Source: Actinomadura macra NBRC 14102 (lineage in GTDB: Bacteria > Actinomycetota > Actinomycetes > Streptosporangiales > Streptosporangiaceae). From it: a stretch of DNA of 64,000 nt. Numbering within the stretch: the first letter of the stretch is position 1; each line of letters begins with the position of its first letter. Below, in pieces: positions 42,350 to 51,123 of the stretch. Position numbers and translations under genes: made by a program. Where the stretch lies: the NCBI RefSeq assembly GCF_001552215.1, contig NZ_BCQT01000020.1:177115-241114 (forward strand), written 5' to 3'. The notes under the pieces are model-generated. The model saw only the letters and a list, made by a program, of their open reading frames with translations. It was not told where the DNA came from and searched no databases.

Positions 42350-43222
42350 ATGACCAGTGATCAAGGACCGATCGTCCAGAGCGCGCTGCTGCGCACAGAG
42401 CTCGTCCGGCTCCGCAAGGAGAAAGGGTTGACACAGGAGCAGGTGGTGCGCCAGCTCGAATGGTCCCCGTCGAAGCTCATCCGGGTCGAGGGCGGGAAGA
42501 ACGCCATCACCCGCACCGACTTGCAGGCGCTGCTGTCGGTCTACGATCTGACTTCGGAGAGTCGCCAGGAGCGGTTGCAGGCACTGGCCCGGGGCGCGCG
42601 CGAGCCCGCCTGGTGGAACGCCTACCGAGGCGAGTTCGACGACTCCTTCCTGACCTATGTGGGCTACGCCGCCGGTGCGGCGTACATGCGCAACTTCCAC
42701 GGGACGCTGGTTCCCGGCCTTCTCCAGACGGAGCAATACGCCCAGGTGCTCTCAACCGGGGTCGTCACGCCGCAGGAGCAGGCGTTCGGCGTCAAGCTGC
42801 GCATGCAGCGGCAGAAGGAACTGGCCAAGAGGGCCGACCCGCCGCGCCAGTACTACATCATCGACGAGGCGGTGATCCGCCGCCATGTCGGCATCAAGGT
42901 CGACCCGGCGATCATGCCGAACCAGCTCCGGCACATCGCCGACACGGCCGAGCGGGACGATCTGGTGACCGTGCGCGTCATCCCGTTCAGTGTGGGCGCG
43001 CACCTGGGCATCTACGGGCCGTTCACGATCCTGGAGTTCGAGGGCGGTCTCGGTGACGTTCTCTATCTGGAGGGCCGTGCCAGTGCGAGCGTGATGGTCA
43101 CCGGCGACGACGATCGGATCTCCGAGTACCGGGACAACTTCGAGACCCTGCTGGACGAGGCGCTCCCGTCCGAGGAGTCCATTGCCATGATCAGACAGGC
43201 CGCCGAAGATCTCATGGCCTGA
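42350..43222 (+). CDS. XRE-family regulator, HTH + DUF5753
   Basis: 290 aa. HTH at about 11-70 (RTELVRLRKEKGLTQEQVVR; SPSKLIRVEGGKNAI). The DUF5753 effector part has NFHGTLVPGLLQTEQYAQVL, the Arg-rich RMQRQKELAKR, YIIDEAVIRRHVG and VIPFSVGAHLGIYGPF. Such regulators are paired with DUF397 proteins in sporulating actinomycetes, and one lies 260 bp downstream. ATG 42350. Confidence 0.9.
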   Translation: MTSDQGPIVQSALLRTELVRLRKEKGLTQEQVVRQLEWSPSKLIRVEGGKNAITRTDLQALLSVYDLTSESRQERLQALARGAREPAWWNAYRGEFDDSFLTYVGYAAGAAYMRNFHGTLVPGLLQTEQYAQVLSTGVVTPQEQAFGVKLRMQRQKELAKRADPPRQYYIIDEAVIRRHVGIKVDPAIMPNQLRHIADTAERDDLVTVRVIPFSVGAHLGIYGPFTILEFEGGLGDVLYLEGRASASVMVTGDDDRISEYRDNFETLLDEALPSEESIAMIRQAAEDLMA

Positions 43223-43481
43223 CCGCTGCGCTGAACGACGTCAATCGATCGGAGGTGACCGCCGTTCCGGACGACCCCCAAGGCGAGTAGCCCTCATAGC
43301 ACACAGAGTGATCTTGTGTTCCCCGTGTAGGCGGGATAACTAGAACCGTTTACACTCGTGATCGGGAAAAATTCCACAAGGTCGTGGTTTGTCGTGCCCT
43401 GCTTGGCTCTCGGCTGGCGGGTGTGCTTGCTCGATCGGTTGGCGAGACGGCACCCGCCGGCAATGGATGGAGGGTTGCTGG

Positions 43482-43697
43482 ATGGTGAATCGATCGGAAC
43501 GGGTGAGTGTGCTGAACTGGCGCAAGGGCAGCGCGAGCGCCGAAGGAGCTTCCGAATGCGTAGAGGTTGCGGCGCTTGGCCCGTCGGTGCTGGTCCGCGA
43601 CTCGCACGACCACGCCGCGGGCATGCTCTCCCTGAATTCCACGCAGTGGCGTGCACTTGTGCATGCCATCCGAGACGGGCGACTGGACGGCTGCTGA
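43482..43697 (+). CDS. DUF397 family protein
   Basis: 71 aa, single DUF397 domain: LNWRKGSASAEGASECVEVA, VLVRDSHDHAAGMLSLNSTQ and WRALVHAIRDGRLD. It probably binds or antagonises the neighbouring XRE-DUF5753 regulator, a common pairing in actinomycetes. ATG 43482 has GGAGG 8 nt upstream. The 259-bp gap before it shows a short promoter-like AT-rich stretch near 43330-43380. Confidence 0.88.
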   Translation: MVNRSERVSVLNWRKGSASAEGASECVEVAALGPSVLVRDSHDHAAGMLSLNSTQWRALVHAIRDGRLDGC

Positions 43698-44143
43698 GTC
43701 ACGCGGCTCAATCGCCCCTTCCTCCTCAGAAATTGTTCTGTTCCACAATGATGTGAAACCTTTTCCGGCGAATTTTGACAAGGCCGTCAAGCGCGCACTT
43801 CGCCCCCGCTCCGGGGGTCTTGGAAACCCGGCCCTTCCGCTCCCGCTTCCGCGGCCTTCAGGCCGCCGAGGCCCGGACGGGTCGGACATCCCTCCTCCGG
43901 GGCACGGGCGCGGCGCGGACGACCGCCGAATTGATGATCTGATGCGAACCCGAGCTTCAGCGGCCTCCACCGCGGCGCGAGCGCGCTCAGACGTGCTCGC
44001 CCAGGCGCGGTCGAGGGTGAGCCCGCCCGGCGCCGTGTCCGTGGGCCGGCTATCGACGCCGGGGTTGCTATCGACCTGGGTTGCTATCGACACAGCGGGC
44101 GAGCCGCCAGGCGTGTACCTGGGGTGGGTTGAGACAATGGACT
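43698..44143. other. Intergenic region before the FAD/Fe-S oxidoreductase
   Basis: 446 bp. The first 100 bp are AT-richer (a promoter is possible near 43735-43785). The last 100 bp contain three direct GCTATCGAC repeats. No gene is credible between. Confidence 0.5.
44049..44091. promoter_or_regulatory. Three GCTATCGAC direct repeats (operator candidate)
   Basis: Copies at 44049-44057, 44067-44075 and 44083-44091, spaced 18 and 16 bp apart, 53 bp upstream of the oxidoreductase start. The hexamer TATCGA is itself nearly palindromic. They are suited to cooperative repressor binding, probably to sense an organic acid. Confidence 0.5.
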
Positions 44144-46996
44144 GTGGTCGATCATGCTCGCCGGCTGGATGCCGCGCTCCCAGGGGTCTTCCGTACCGGT
44201 CTGACCGTTCGGACCGCCTACTCGTCGGATGCCTCGATCTACCGGCGCGTCCCGGTCGCGGTCGCGGAGCCACGGACGGTCGGTGACCTCGCCAGGGTTC
44301 TCAGGCTGGCCGAAGATGAGAACCTTTCCGTGACGATACGTGGCGGGGGAACGTCGATCGCCGGCAACTCGATCGGTTCCGGGATCGTCATCGACACCTC
44401 CCGCCACCTCGGGCGCATCCATGCGATCGATCCCGAGACGCGCACCGCCGTGGTCGGCCCCGGTGTGGTGCTGGACGACCTGCGTGCCGAGGCCGGCCGG
44501 TACGGGCTCACGTTCGGGCCCGACCCGTCCAGTCACTCGCGTTGCACGCTCGGCGGGATGATCGGCAACAACGCGTGCGGGTCGCACAGCGTGGCCTGGG
44601 GGATCACGTCCGCGAACGTCGAGGCGCTCCGGATGCTCCTTCCGGACGGGCGCGAGCTGGCGGCCGCGCGCGGCACGTCCGGCGATGTGGCGATCGACGC
44701 GGAGCTGCGCCGGCTACGGGACGCGCATTTGGGTCCGCTTCGGCAGGAACTGGGCAAGTTCAGCCGCCAGGTGTCCGGTTACGGGCTGCATCATCTCCTG
44801 CCGGAGAACGGGTTCGACGTAGCGAAGGCCCTTGTCGGTGCGGAAGGGACGTGTGGTCTCGTCACAGAGGCCACGGTCAACCTCGTCCCGGTGCCGAAGG
44901 CGCGCGCGCTGGCCGTCCTTGGTTTCCCGGACGTGTTCGTGGCCGCGGAGGTCGCCCCTTTCGCCGCGCAGTCCGGGGCCCTGACGGTGGAGGGGATGGC
45001 CGCCGACCTCCTGACCGCACTGCGGCAGCAGCCGGGACGCGCGGACGCGGGGTCCGACCTGCCGTCCGGCGGTGGCTGGCTCTACTGCGAGGTCGGTGGC
45101 GACACGGTGGCGGCGGCGCGCGAGGCCGCGCACGCGCTCGTCGAGTCCGTCCGCGAACGGGTGCCCGGGACGACGTCCGTCGTGGTCGACGATCCGGGAC
45201 GGATGCGGGCGTTGTGGTGGATCCGCGAGGCCGGTTCGGGGATCGTGACCCGGCTGCCGGACGGCGGTGAGGCGTGGCCCGGCTGGGAGGACTCGGCCGT
45301 CCCGCCGGCCCGGCTCGCCGGATACCTGCGCGAGCTGTACGACCTGATGCGCGAACACGGCCTGCGCGGTGTCCCGTACGGGCATTTCGGCGAGGGATGT
45401 CTGCACCTGCGGGTCGACTTCGGGCTGGACGAGCCGCGCGGCGTCACCGGGTATCGCGCGTTCGTCGAGGACGCGGCGCGCCTCGTCGTGTCCCATGGCG
45501 GGACGGTGTCGGGCGAGCACGGTGATGGCCGTGCCCGCTCCGAACTGCTCGGCGCGATGTACCCGCCCGAGGTGCTGCGCGCGTTCGCCGCGTTCAAGGC
45601 CGTCTTCGACCCGGACGGCCGCCTCAACCCGGGGGTGATCGTCGATCCGGCGCCGTTGGACGCCGACCTGCGGCCGGGGCCGGGCCGGGACGCGCTGGCG
45701 ATCACGCCCGTGCACGCGCTGACCCGCGACCACGGCTCGTTCGCCGCGGCGGTCCACCGTTGTGTGGGCGTGGGCGCGTGCCGCGACCTCGGCGCGGGCG
45801 CGATGTGCCCGTCGTTCAAGGCGACCCGGGACGAGGTGCACTCCACACGCGGCCGGGCCCGCGTGCTGGCGGAGATGCTGCGCGGCGAGTCGCTGCCGGA
45901 CGGTTGGCGCTCCGAGGAGGTGCGCGAGGCGCTGGACCTGTGCCTGTCGTGCAAGGCGTGCGCGAGCGACTGTCCGGTGAATGTCGATATGGCGACCTAC
46001 AAGGCGGAGTTCCTCCATCGCCATTACGCCGGGCGCCGCCGTCCGATGGCGCACTACTCGATGGGCTGGCTGCCGCTCTGGTCGCGTCTCGCCACCGCGG
46101 TCCCCGGAACGTCCCGGCTGGTCAACGCGGCGTTGGCGCGCGAGCCGGTCGCGCGGGCCGTCAAGCGGGCCGCCGGGGTCGAGCCGCGCCGCCAGATGAT
46201 CCGTTTCGCCGACCGCACGTTGCGCGCCTGGTTCCGCGGGCCGCACGGTGGGCCGAGGCCCGGCCGTTCCGGCACGGTCGTCCTCTGGCCGGACACGTTC
46301 ACCGAGTACCACTCACCCGAGGTGGGTCGGGCCGCCGTCGAGGTCCTGGAGGCGCTCGGATACCGGGTCCTGATCCCGCCCGGCGGTGTGTGCTGCGGGC
46401 TGACCTGGCATTCCACCGGTCAGCTGGGCGTCACTCGGCGCGTCCTGAAGCGCACGCTCGACATTCTGGCGCCCGCGCTGGACGCCGGTCTCCCGATCGT
46501 CGGGCTGGAGCCGTCCTGCACCGTGATGTTGCGGAACGAGGCCCCCGAGCTGTTGCCGGACGACCCGCGCGCGCGGCGGTTGGGGGACGTCACCGTCACC
46601 CTCGCCGAACTGGTCGCCGGGCACGACGGCGACTGGCCGTTCGGGACGCTGGACGCCGCCGCGGTGGCGCAGGTCCACTGCCATCAGGAGGCCAAGGGCT
46701 CGTATGCGCCTGACCTCGCCGTCCTCGCGCGTCTCGGGGTGGACACCGACGTCATCGGGGCGGGCTGTTGCGGTCTCGCGGGCAACTTCGGCTTCGAACC
46801 GGGCCACTGGGACGTCTCGCAGAGCTGCGCCGAGCGCGAGCTGTTTCCCAAGGTGCGCGGCGCGGACGGTGAACTGGTCCTCGCGGATGGCTTCTCCTGC
46901 CGGACCCAGGTGGCGCAGGGAACCGGCCATCAGGCTCTTCACCTGGCCCAAGTCCTCCAACGGGCGCTTGCGTCGGTCCCCGAGACGACTGCCTGA
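44144..46996 (+). CDS. FAD- and Fe-S-binding oxidoreductase (D-2-hydroxyacid dehydrogenase, YdiJ-like)
   Basis: 950 aa. The N-terminal FAD_binding_4 domain has VTIRGGGTSIAGNSIGSGIV and GGMIGNNACGSHS. The FAD-oxidase C domain has PYGHFGEGCLHLRVDF and SGEHGDGRARSELL. Two ferredoxin-type clusters follow (CVGVGACRDLG...CPSF; CLSCKACASDCP), then two CCG domains (GGVCCGLTWHSTG; GAGCCGLAGNFG). It oxidises D-lactate or a related 2-hydroxyacid and passes electrons to a quinone or carrier. The GTG at 44144 is preferred because homologues start near VVDHARRL. Confidence 0.9.
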   Translation: MVDHARRLDAALPGVFRTGLTVRTAYSSDASIYRRVPVAVAEPRTVGDLARVLRLAEDENLSVTIRGGGTSIAGNSIGSGIVIDTSRHLGRIHAIDPETRTAVVGPGVVLDDLRAEAGRYGLTFGPDPSSHSRCTLGGMIGNNACGSHSVAWGITSANVEALRMLLPDGRELAAARGTSGDVAIDAELRRLRDAHLGPLRQELGKFSRQVSGYGLHHLLPENGFDVAKALVGAEGTCGLVTEATVNLVPVPKARALAVLGFPDVFVAAEVAPFAAQSGALTVEGMAADLLTALRQQPGRADAGSDLPSGGGWLYCEVGGDTVAAAREAAHALVESVRERVPGTTSVVVDDPGRMRALWWIREAGSGIVTRLPDGGEAWPGWEDSAVPPARLAGYLRELYDLMREHGLRGVPYGHFGEGCLHLRVDFGLDEPRGVTGYRAFVEDAARLVVSHGGTVSGEHGDGRARSELLGAMYPPEVLRAFAAFKAVFDPDGRLNPGVIVDPAPLDADLRPGPGRDALAITPVHALTRDHGSFAAAVHRCVGVGACRDLGAGAMCPSFKATRDEVHSTRGRARVLAEMLRGESLPDGWRSEEVREALDLCLSCKACASDCPVNVDMATYKAEFLHRHYAGRRRPMAHYSMGWLPLWSRLATAVPGTSRLVNAALAREPVARAVKRAAGVEPRRQMIRFADRTLRAWFRGPHGGPRPGRSGTVVLWPDTFTEYHSPEVGRAAVEVLEALGYRVLIPPGGVCCGLTWHSTGQLGVTRRVLKRTLDILAPALDAGLPIVGLEPSCTVMLRNEAPELLPDDPRARRLGDVTVTLAELVAGHDGDWPFGTLDAAAVAQVHCHQEAKGSYAPDLAVLARLGVDTDVIGAGCCGLAGNFGFEPGHWDVSQSCAERELFPKVRGADGELVLADGFSCRTQVAQGTGHQALHLAQVLQRALASVPETTA

Positions 46997-47005
46997 CCAG
47001 CCGGG

Positions 47006-47908
47006 TCACGCTTGGAACGCGGCACGATGCGCTTCGGCCCACGCGCGGAAGGTGCGGGGTGGACGGCCCGTGACCACCTGGACGTCCGGGCGGATGATCG
47101 ACTCGTCGAGCGTGCCCTTCACGTAGAAGTCGAAGAAGGCGTCCACGTACTCGGGCGGCATGGTCCTGCTCATCTCCGCCCGTGCCTCGTCGTCCGGCTG
47201 AGCCTCGAAGCGCAGGTCGCGGCCGAGAACCTCGGCCAGGACGCGGACCTGCTCGGCGGGCAGGAGGGACTCGCCGCCGGTCGGGTGGTAGATCCTGCCC
47301 TGGTGGCCGCCCGTCCGGCCGTGCTCGTCGCCGTCGTCCAGCAGTGCCGCCGCAGCGACGGCCGCGATGTCGTAGGGATCGACGGTCGCGGCGCGCACAC
47401 CCGCGAACGGCAGCCGGACGGTGTCGCCCGCGCGCAGTTGCGGCAGCCAGCGCAGCGCGTTCGACATGAACGCGCTCGGCCGCAGGACGGTCCAGGGCAG
47501 CCCCGAGTCGTAGACGGCCTGTTCGGTGCGGACCATGTAGCGGGTGACCGCGTTGGAGAGGTCGCCGCTGCCGGCCGAGCCGCCGGACAACTGGACGACC
47601 CGCTCGACCCCGGCACGGCGCGCCTCGTCCAGGACGCCTGCCATGTCGTGGTAGCCGGGGAGGAGGAACACGCCGGTCACGCCGTCGAGCGCGGGGGCGA
47701 GGGACGCCGGTTCGTTGAGGTCGCCCAGGACGTGCTCGACGCCGGGTTGGACGCCGTGTCCGTGGCTGTGTTCGCTGCCGTGCTCGCCGCCGTCCGTGCG
47801 CGTGGACGGAAGGGTGCGGACGAGGGCCCGCACCGGCCTCCCCGCGGCGACCAGGATGCGGACGAGGTCGGCGCCGACGTTGCCGGTGGCGCCCGTGACG
47901 AGGATCAT
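47006..47908 (-). CDS. NmrA/NAD(P)H-binding reductase
   Basis: 300 aa. Rossmann start MILVTGATGNVGADLVRIL, then VVQLSGGSAG, GLPWTVLRPSAFMSNALRWL and ATVDPYDIAAVAAAALLDD; this is the NmrA-like/QOR2-type atypical SDR plan. A His/Gly/Glu-rich insert (EHGSEHSHGHG) lies about residues 43-53. It probably reduces a quinone or senses redox state. GGAGGGC upstream of ATG 47908. Convergent with the oxidoreductase, 9 nt apart. Confidence 0.85.
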   Translation of the reverse strand: MILVTGATGNVGADLVRILVAAGRPVRALVRTLPSTRTDGGEHGSEHSHGHGVQPGVEHVLGDLNEPASLAPALDGVTGVFLLPGYHDMAGVLDEARRAGVERVVQLSGGSAGSGDLSNAVTRYMVRTEQAVYDSGLPWTVLRPSAFMSNALRWLPQLRAGDTVRLPFAGVRAATVDPYDIAAVAAAALLDDGDEHGRTGGHQGRIYHPTGGESLLPAEQVRVLAEVLGRDLRFEAQPDDEARAEMSRTMPPEYVDAFFDFYVKGTLDESIIRPDVQVVTGRPPRTFRAWAEAHRAAFQA

Positions 47909-47940
47909 GCGTTGCCCTCCAGCGGAGAAGTCACCAGATG

Positions 47941-48606
47941 TCACCAGGGAAGGGGACGGCCGTCCCGGAAGAAGCCCCCGGTCGGGCCGTCGTCGGGCAG
48001 GGTCGCCGCCCACACCACGCTGGCCGCGCCGTCGGCGACGGGGCGTCCGCCGGGGCCGCCCATGTCGGTGGCCACCCAGCCCGGGCAGACGGCGTTCACC
48101 AGGACTCCGTCCGCGCGCAGCTCGGCGGCGAGCATCCGCGTCAGTGCGTTGAGCGCGACCTTGGACGAGGTGTAGGCGGGCGTCCCGCCGCCGAGGTTGG
48201 TCAGGGACGCGGCCTCGCTGGAGACGTTCACGATCCGCGCGTGCCGGCTGCGGCGCAGCGCGGGAAGGAGGGCCTGCGTCAGCTGCCACGGCCCGTACAG
48301 GTTCGTCTCGGCGGCCTCGCGGACGACGCCGAGGTCCGCGGTGACCGCGCGCTGCCAGGTGTCGTAGGTGATGGCCGCGTTGTTGACCAGCACGTCCAGG
48401 TGCTCGATCTCGGCCGCCACCCGTTCGATGTCCTCGGTGGACGTGACGTCCAGCCGGATGGGCGTCGCGCCGGCGACCGCGGCCGCGCGTGCGGCGCGCT
48501 CGGGTGAGCGGGCGCCGAGGAGCACCTCGTGGCCGCGTGCCGCGAGCTGCCGGCAGACCTCCAGCCCGATGCCCCGGTTGCCGCCCGTCACCAGCGAGAC
48601 CGTCAT
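47941..48606 (-). CDS. Short-chain dehydrogenase/reductase
   Basis: 221 aa. Classical SDR: SLVTGGNRGIGLEVCRQLAA, VLVNNAAI, catalytic Ser in NVSSEAAS and Tyr-Lys in AYTSSKVALN; CPGWVATDMGG after it. It is carbonyl-reductase-like and NADPH is likely (Arg-rich after GARS). ATG 48606 with GGGGAGG upstream. It is followed after 32 nt by the NmrA gene; both may act in one redox step. Confidence 0.9.
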   Translation of the reverse strand: MTVSLVTGGNRGIGLEVCRQLAARGHEVLLGARSPERAARAAAVAGATPIRLDVTSTEDIERVAAEIEHLDVLVNNAAITYDTWQRAVTADLGVVREAAETNLYGPWQLTQALLPALRRSRHARIVNVSSEAASLTNLGGGTPAYTSSKVALNALTRMLAAELRADGVLVNAVCPGWVATDMGGPGGRPVADGAASVVWAATLPDDGPTGGFFRDGRPLPW

Positions 48607-48687
48607 GTCGCCTCCCCTCGCCCGGATGACAGCATGATCGCTGGACGGCGCGAAGACGTCCAATAGCTGCGGTGATAGCCGTGCGTT

Positions 48688-48730
48688 ATCGGCGGCGCGC
48701 CGGCCGGGGTGGAACCGGCGCGCCGCCGAT
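48688..48730. terminator. 16-bp hairpin after the lipase gene
   Basis: Perfect 16-bp GC stem (48688-48703 with 48715-48730), 11-nt loop, between the lipase stop and the SDR start on the minus strand. It probably ends the lipase transcript; no U-run. Confidence 0.7.
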
Positions 48731-48785
48731 GCGGCCGATGGCGGCGGTATGCCGTGTCGTGCCGGTCAGGGACGTGTCGTGCCGG

Positions 48786-50048
48786 TCAGGGACAGGTGCC
48801 TCGGACGGGCTTGCCGGCGAAGCGGTCGGTGAGGAACGCGATGGCGTCCGGTTCGCTGCGCACGGCGCCGGTGACGTGCTCGGCGAGTCCGTAGGTCTTC
48901 CAGGTGATGTTCGCGCCCTTCGCGCACCATGCCCTGTACAGGGTGTCGGCCTGCCCGAACGGGATGATCTCGTCCAGGAAAGCCTGGGACTGGAACACCG
49001 GGACGCCCGGGGCCGTGGAGCCGAGCTTGTTGGCGTCCAGCCGCGCCTGCCACTGCTCGGTGTCGAGGGGGTTGCTGGTGGTGTAGTCGCTGATCTTCCT
49101 GAAGGCGGTGGTGAGCAGCGTCGAGAAGCCGTCGAAGCTCAGCAGGCAGAGATTCTCGGCCCTCTTCAGCAGCTCACGCCCCCTGTCGTTGAGGTAGTCG
49201 CCGAGGTTGAGCCCGGGATAGGCGGTGTCGTAGCCGACCGCCGCCATGAACATGAGCGCGACGAACGGGGAACCGTCCAGGCTCTTGGCGACGGCGCGCA
49301 GGTCGGCCGGGACGCCACCGGCGACGACGCCGGTGAGCCGCAGATCGGGCGCGTAGGTGGGTGCCAACTCGGCGGCCCAGCCCGCGGACGTCCCGCCCTG
49401 CGAGTAGCCCCAGACGGCGACCGGATTCCCGCCCAGCCCGGCGCCGGGGAGCCGCTGCGCGGCCCGCGCCATGTTCAGGACGGCCCTGCCCTGCGAGCCG
49501 CCGACCTCGTAGGTGTGCTGGCCGGGTGTGCCGAGCCCCTCCATGTCGGTGATCGTGACGGCCCAGCCCTTGCCGAGGGCGTCGGCGATGAACAGTCCCT
49601 CGTAGTCCAGCCCGCGCGTGAGGGTGTAGGACGGCGCGCAGGCGTCGCCGAGTCCGCGCGTCCCGACCGTGTAGGAGACCAGCGGCCGCTTGCCGGGGCC
49701 CGTCCACGCCTTGGTCGGGACGAGGACGGTGCCGGACACGGCGATCGGCGCGCCCCGCACCGACTCCGACCGGTACAGCACCTGCCAGGACTTCACGCCC
49801 CGGTACGGGGAGCGGCCGATCGGATCGATCGTGAACACCGACTCGCGCGACCGGATGAGATCGCCCGGCTCGCCGGGCGGGAGCGGTGCAGGCGGTGTGT
49901 AGAACGGATCTTCGGCGGGAGGCGTGGCGCCCTGCGCGGCGGCCGCGGCGCCGCCGTGCGGGGCGGTCGCCGTCAGGGCCGCAGTCACGGCGACTCCGGC
50001 GCAGGTCGCCAGCACGGCGTGCAGGACCCGGCGAACTCTGGTGGACAT
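48786..50048 (-). CDS. Secreted lipase (LIP family)
   Basis: 420 aa. A twin of basic residues and a signal peptide (VLHAVLATCAGVAVTAALTA) precede a mature alpha/beta hydrolase. The nucleophile is in VAVWGYSQGGTSAGWAAELA (GxSxG). A later Asp segment (IPFGQADTLYRAWC) and the final AEHVTGA His complete a triad. Cys pairs (DACAPS, GTCP) fit an exported protein. ATG 50048 is used; an ATG 21 nt upstream is possible. Divergent from a LysR gene with a dyad operator between them. Confidence 0.88.
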   Translation of the reverse strand: MSTRVRRVLHAVLATCAGVAVTAALTATAPHGGAAAAAQGATPPAEDPFYTPPAPLPPGEPGDLIRSRESVFTIDPIGRSPYRGVKSWQVLYRSESVRGAPIAVSGTVLVPTKAWTGPGKRPLVSYTVGTRGLGDACAPSYTLTRGLDYEGLFIADALGKGWAVTITDMEGLGTPGQHTYEVGGSQGRAVLNMARAAQRLPGAGLGGNPVAVWGYSQGGTSAGWAAELAPTYAPDLRLTGVVAGGVPADLRAVAKSLDGSPFVALMFMAAVGYDTAYPGLNLGDYLNDRGRELLKRAENLCLLSFDGFSTLLTTAFRKISDYTTSNPLDTEQWQARLDANKLGSTAPGVPVFQSQAFLDEIIPFGQADTLYRAWCAKGANITWKTYGLAEHVTGAVRSEPDAIAFLTDRFAGKPVRGTCP

Positions 50049-50110
50049 GACCCGTGAACCCTTCGTCATCCCCCATACCGTCCGGGCGACGGCCACCTGA
50101 CCGTAAGGTA

Positions 50111-50129
50111 ATTGGACACTCAATCCAAT
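50111..50129. promoter_or_regulatory. LysR-type operator candidate
   Basis: ATTGGA-N7-TCCAAT, a perfect dyad containing the T-N11-A pattern, stands in the 154-bp divergent gap between the secreted lipase and the LysR gene at 50203. It is the expected target of that regulator. Confidence 0.55.
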
Positions 50130-50202
50130 GGGGATGGCGACGCAACGGGCGGGTCGTTTTTGTGCACCACCGACAAACCGGCGAGCCGTTACGCTCAGGC
50201 CG

Positions 50203-51108
50203 GTGGACGCACACCTACGGGATCTGCGGTACTTCGTCGCCATCGCGGAGGAGCTCAGCTTCACCCGCGCGGCCGAGCGGCTGTTCGTCTCCCAGCCCGC
50301 GCTCAGCAAGCAGCTCAAGCAGTTGGAGGAGCTGATGCGGGTGCGGCTGCTCGACCGCGACCGCCGCACCGTCGCGCTCACCGCCGCGGGTCGGGCACTG
50401 CTGCCCGCCGCCCGCGACATGCTGCTGGCCTGGGACGAGACGCAGCGCGCCGTCAGCGACGCCGCGGCGGCCGAGGCGTCCATGCTGACCGTGGGGTTGT
50501 CGACCAGCGTCGGGCGCGGCCTGCTCGCGGACGTGCGGGCGCGATTCGCCGAGCGCCGTCCGTCCTGGACCATCCGGCTTCGCCAGGTCGACTGGGGCGA
50601 CCCGACCGCCGGGCTCGCCGAGGGCGAGGTGGACGTCGCGTTCGTGTGGCTGCCGATCCCGCGCCAGGAGGCGTTCACCGTCCAGGTGGTCGCCGAGGAA
50701 CCGCGCTGGGTCGCCGTCCGCGACGATCACCCGCTGGCCGGGCGCGAGAGCGTCGCGTTCACCGAACTTCTGGACGAGCCGTTCCTCGCGCTCCCCGAGG
50801 GCGCCGGCCCGCTGCGCGACTTCTGGCTCGCGCTGGACGAGCGCGCCGGGCATCCCGTGCGCATCGGCGCCACCGTCGCGAACTCGGATGAGACGTTCAC
50901 CGCCATCGAGGACGGCAGCGGCATCGTGCTGATGGCGTCCGGGAACGCCGCCATCTACCGGCGGCCGGGCATCGCCGCGCTCCCCGTCACCGGCCTGGCG
51001 CCGAGCCGCCTCGCCGTCGCCTGGCGTGCCGACGATCACCGCACGGCGATCCGTGACCTGCTCTGCACTCTGCTTCCCGAGCCGTTGACCTGCGACGTCA
51101 GCCAGTGA
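50203..51108 (+). CDS. LysR-family transcriptional regulator
   Basis: 301 aa. HTH RDLRYFVAIAEELSFTRAAE with VSQPALSKQLKQLEELM, and a substrate-binding domain whose QVDWGDPTAGLAEGEVDVAF segment is typical. GTG 50203 gives the standard LysR N-terminus; the longer frame upstream is not supported. It probably controls itself and the divergent lipase. Confidence 0.88.
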   Translation: MDAHLRDLRYFVAIAEELSFTRAAERLFVSQPALSKQLKQLEELMRVRLLDRDRRTVALTAAGRALLPAARDMLLAWDETQRAVSDAAAAEASMLTVGLSTSVGRGLLADVRARFAERRPSWTIRLRQVDWGDPTAGLAEGEVDVAFVWLPIPRQEAFTVQVVAEEPRWVAVRDDHPLAGRESVAFTELLDEPFLALPEGAGPLRDFWLALDERAGHPVRIGATVANSDETFTAIEDGSGIVLMASGNAAIYRRPGIAALPVTGLAPSRLAVAWRADDHRTAIRDLLCTLLPEPLTCDVSQ

Positions 51109-51123
51109 GGCGCTCGGAAATCG

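Noticed and set aside
44714..46312. 532-codon leftward frame inside the oxidoreductase
   Set aside because: It is antisense to FAD and Fe-S motifs; composition is that of a shadow.
48753..48793. 20-bp tandem duplication over the lipase stop codon
   Set aside because: Exact but only two copies, without effect on the frame; most likely slippage with no function.
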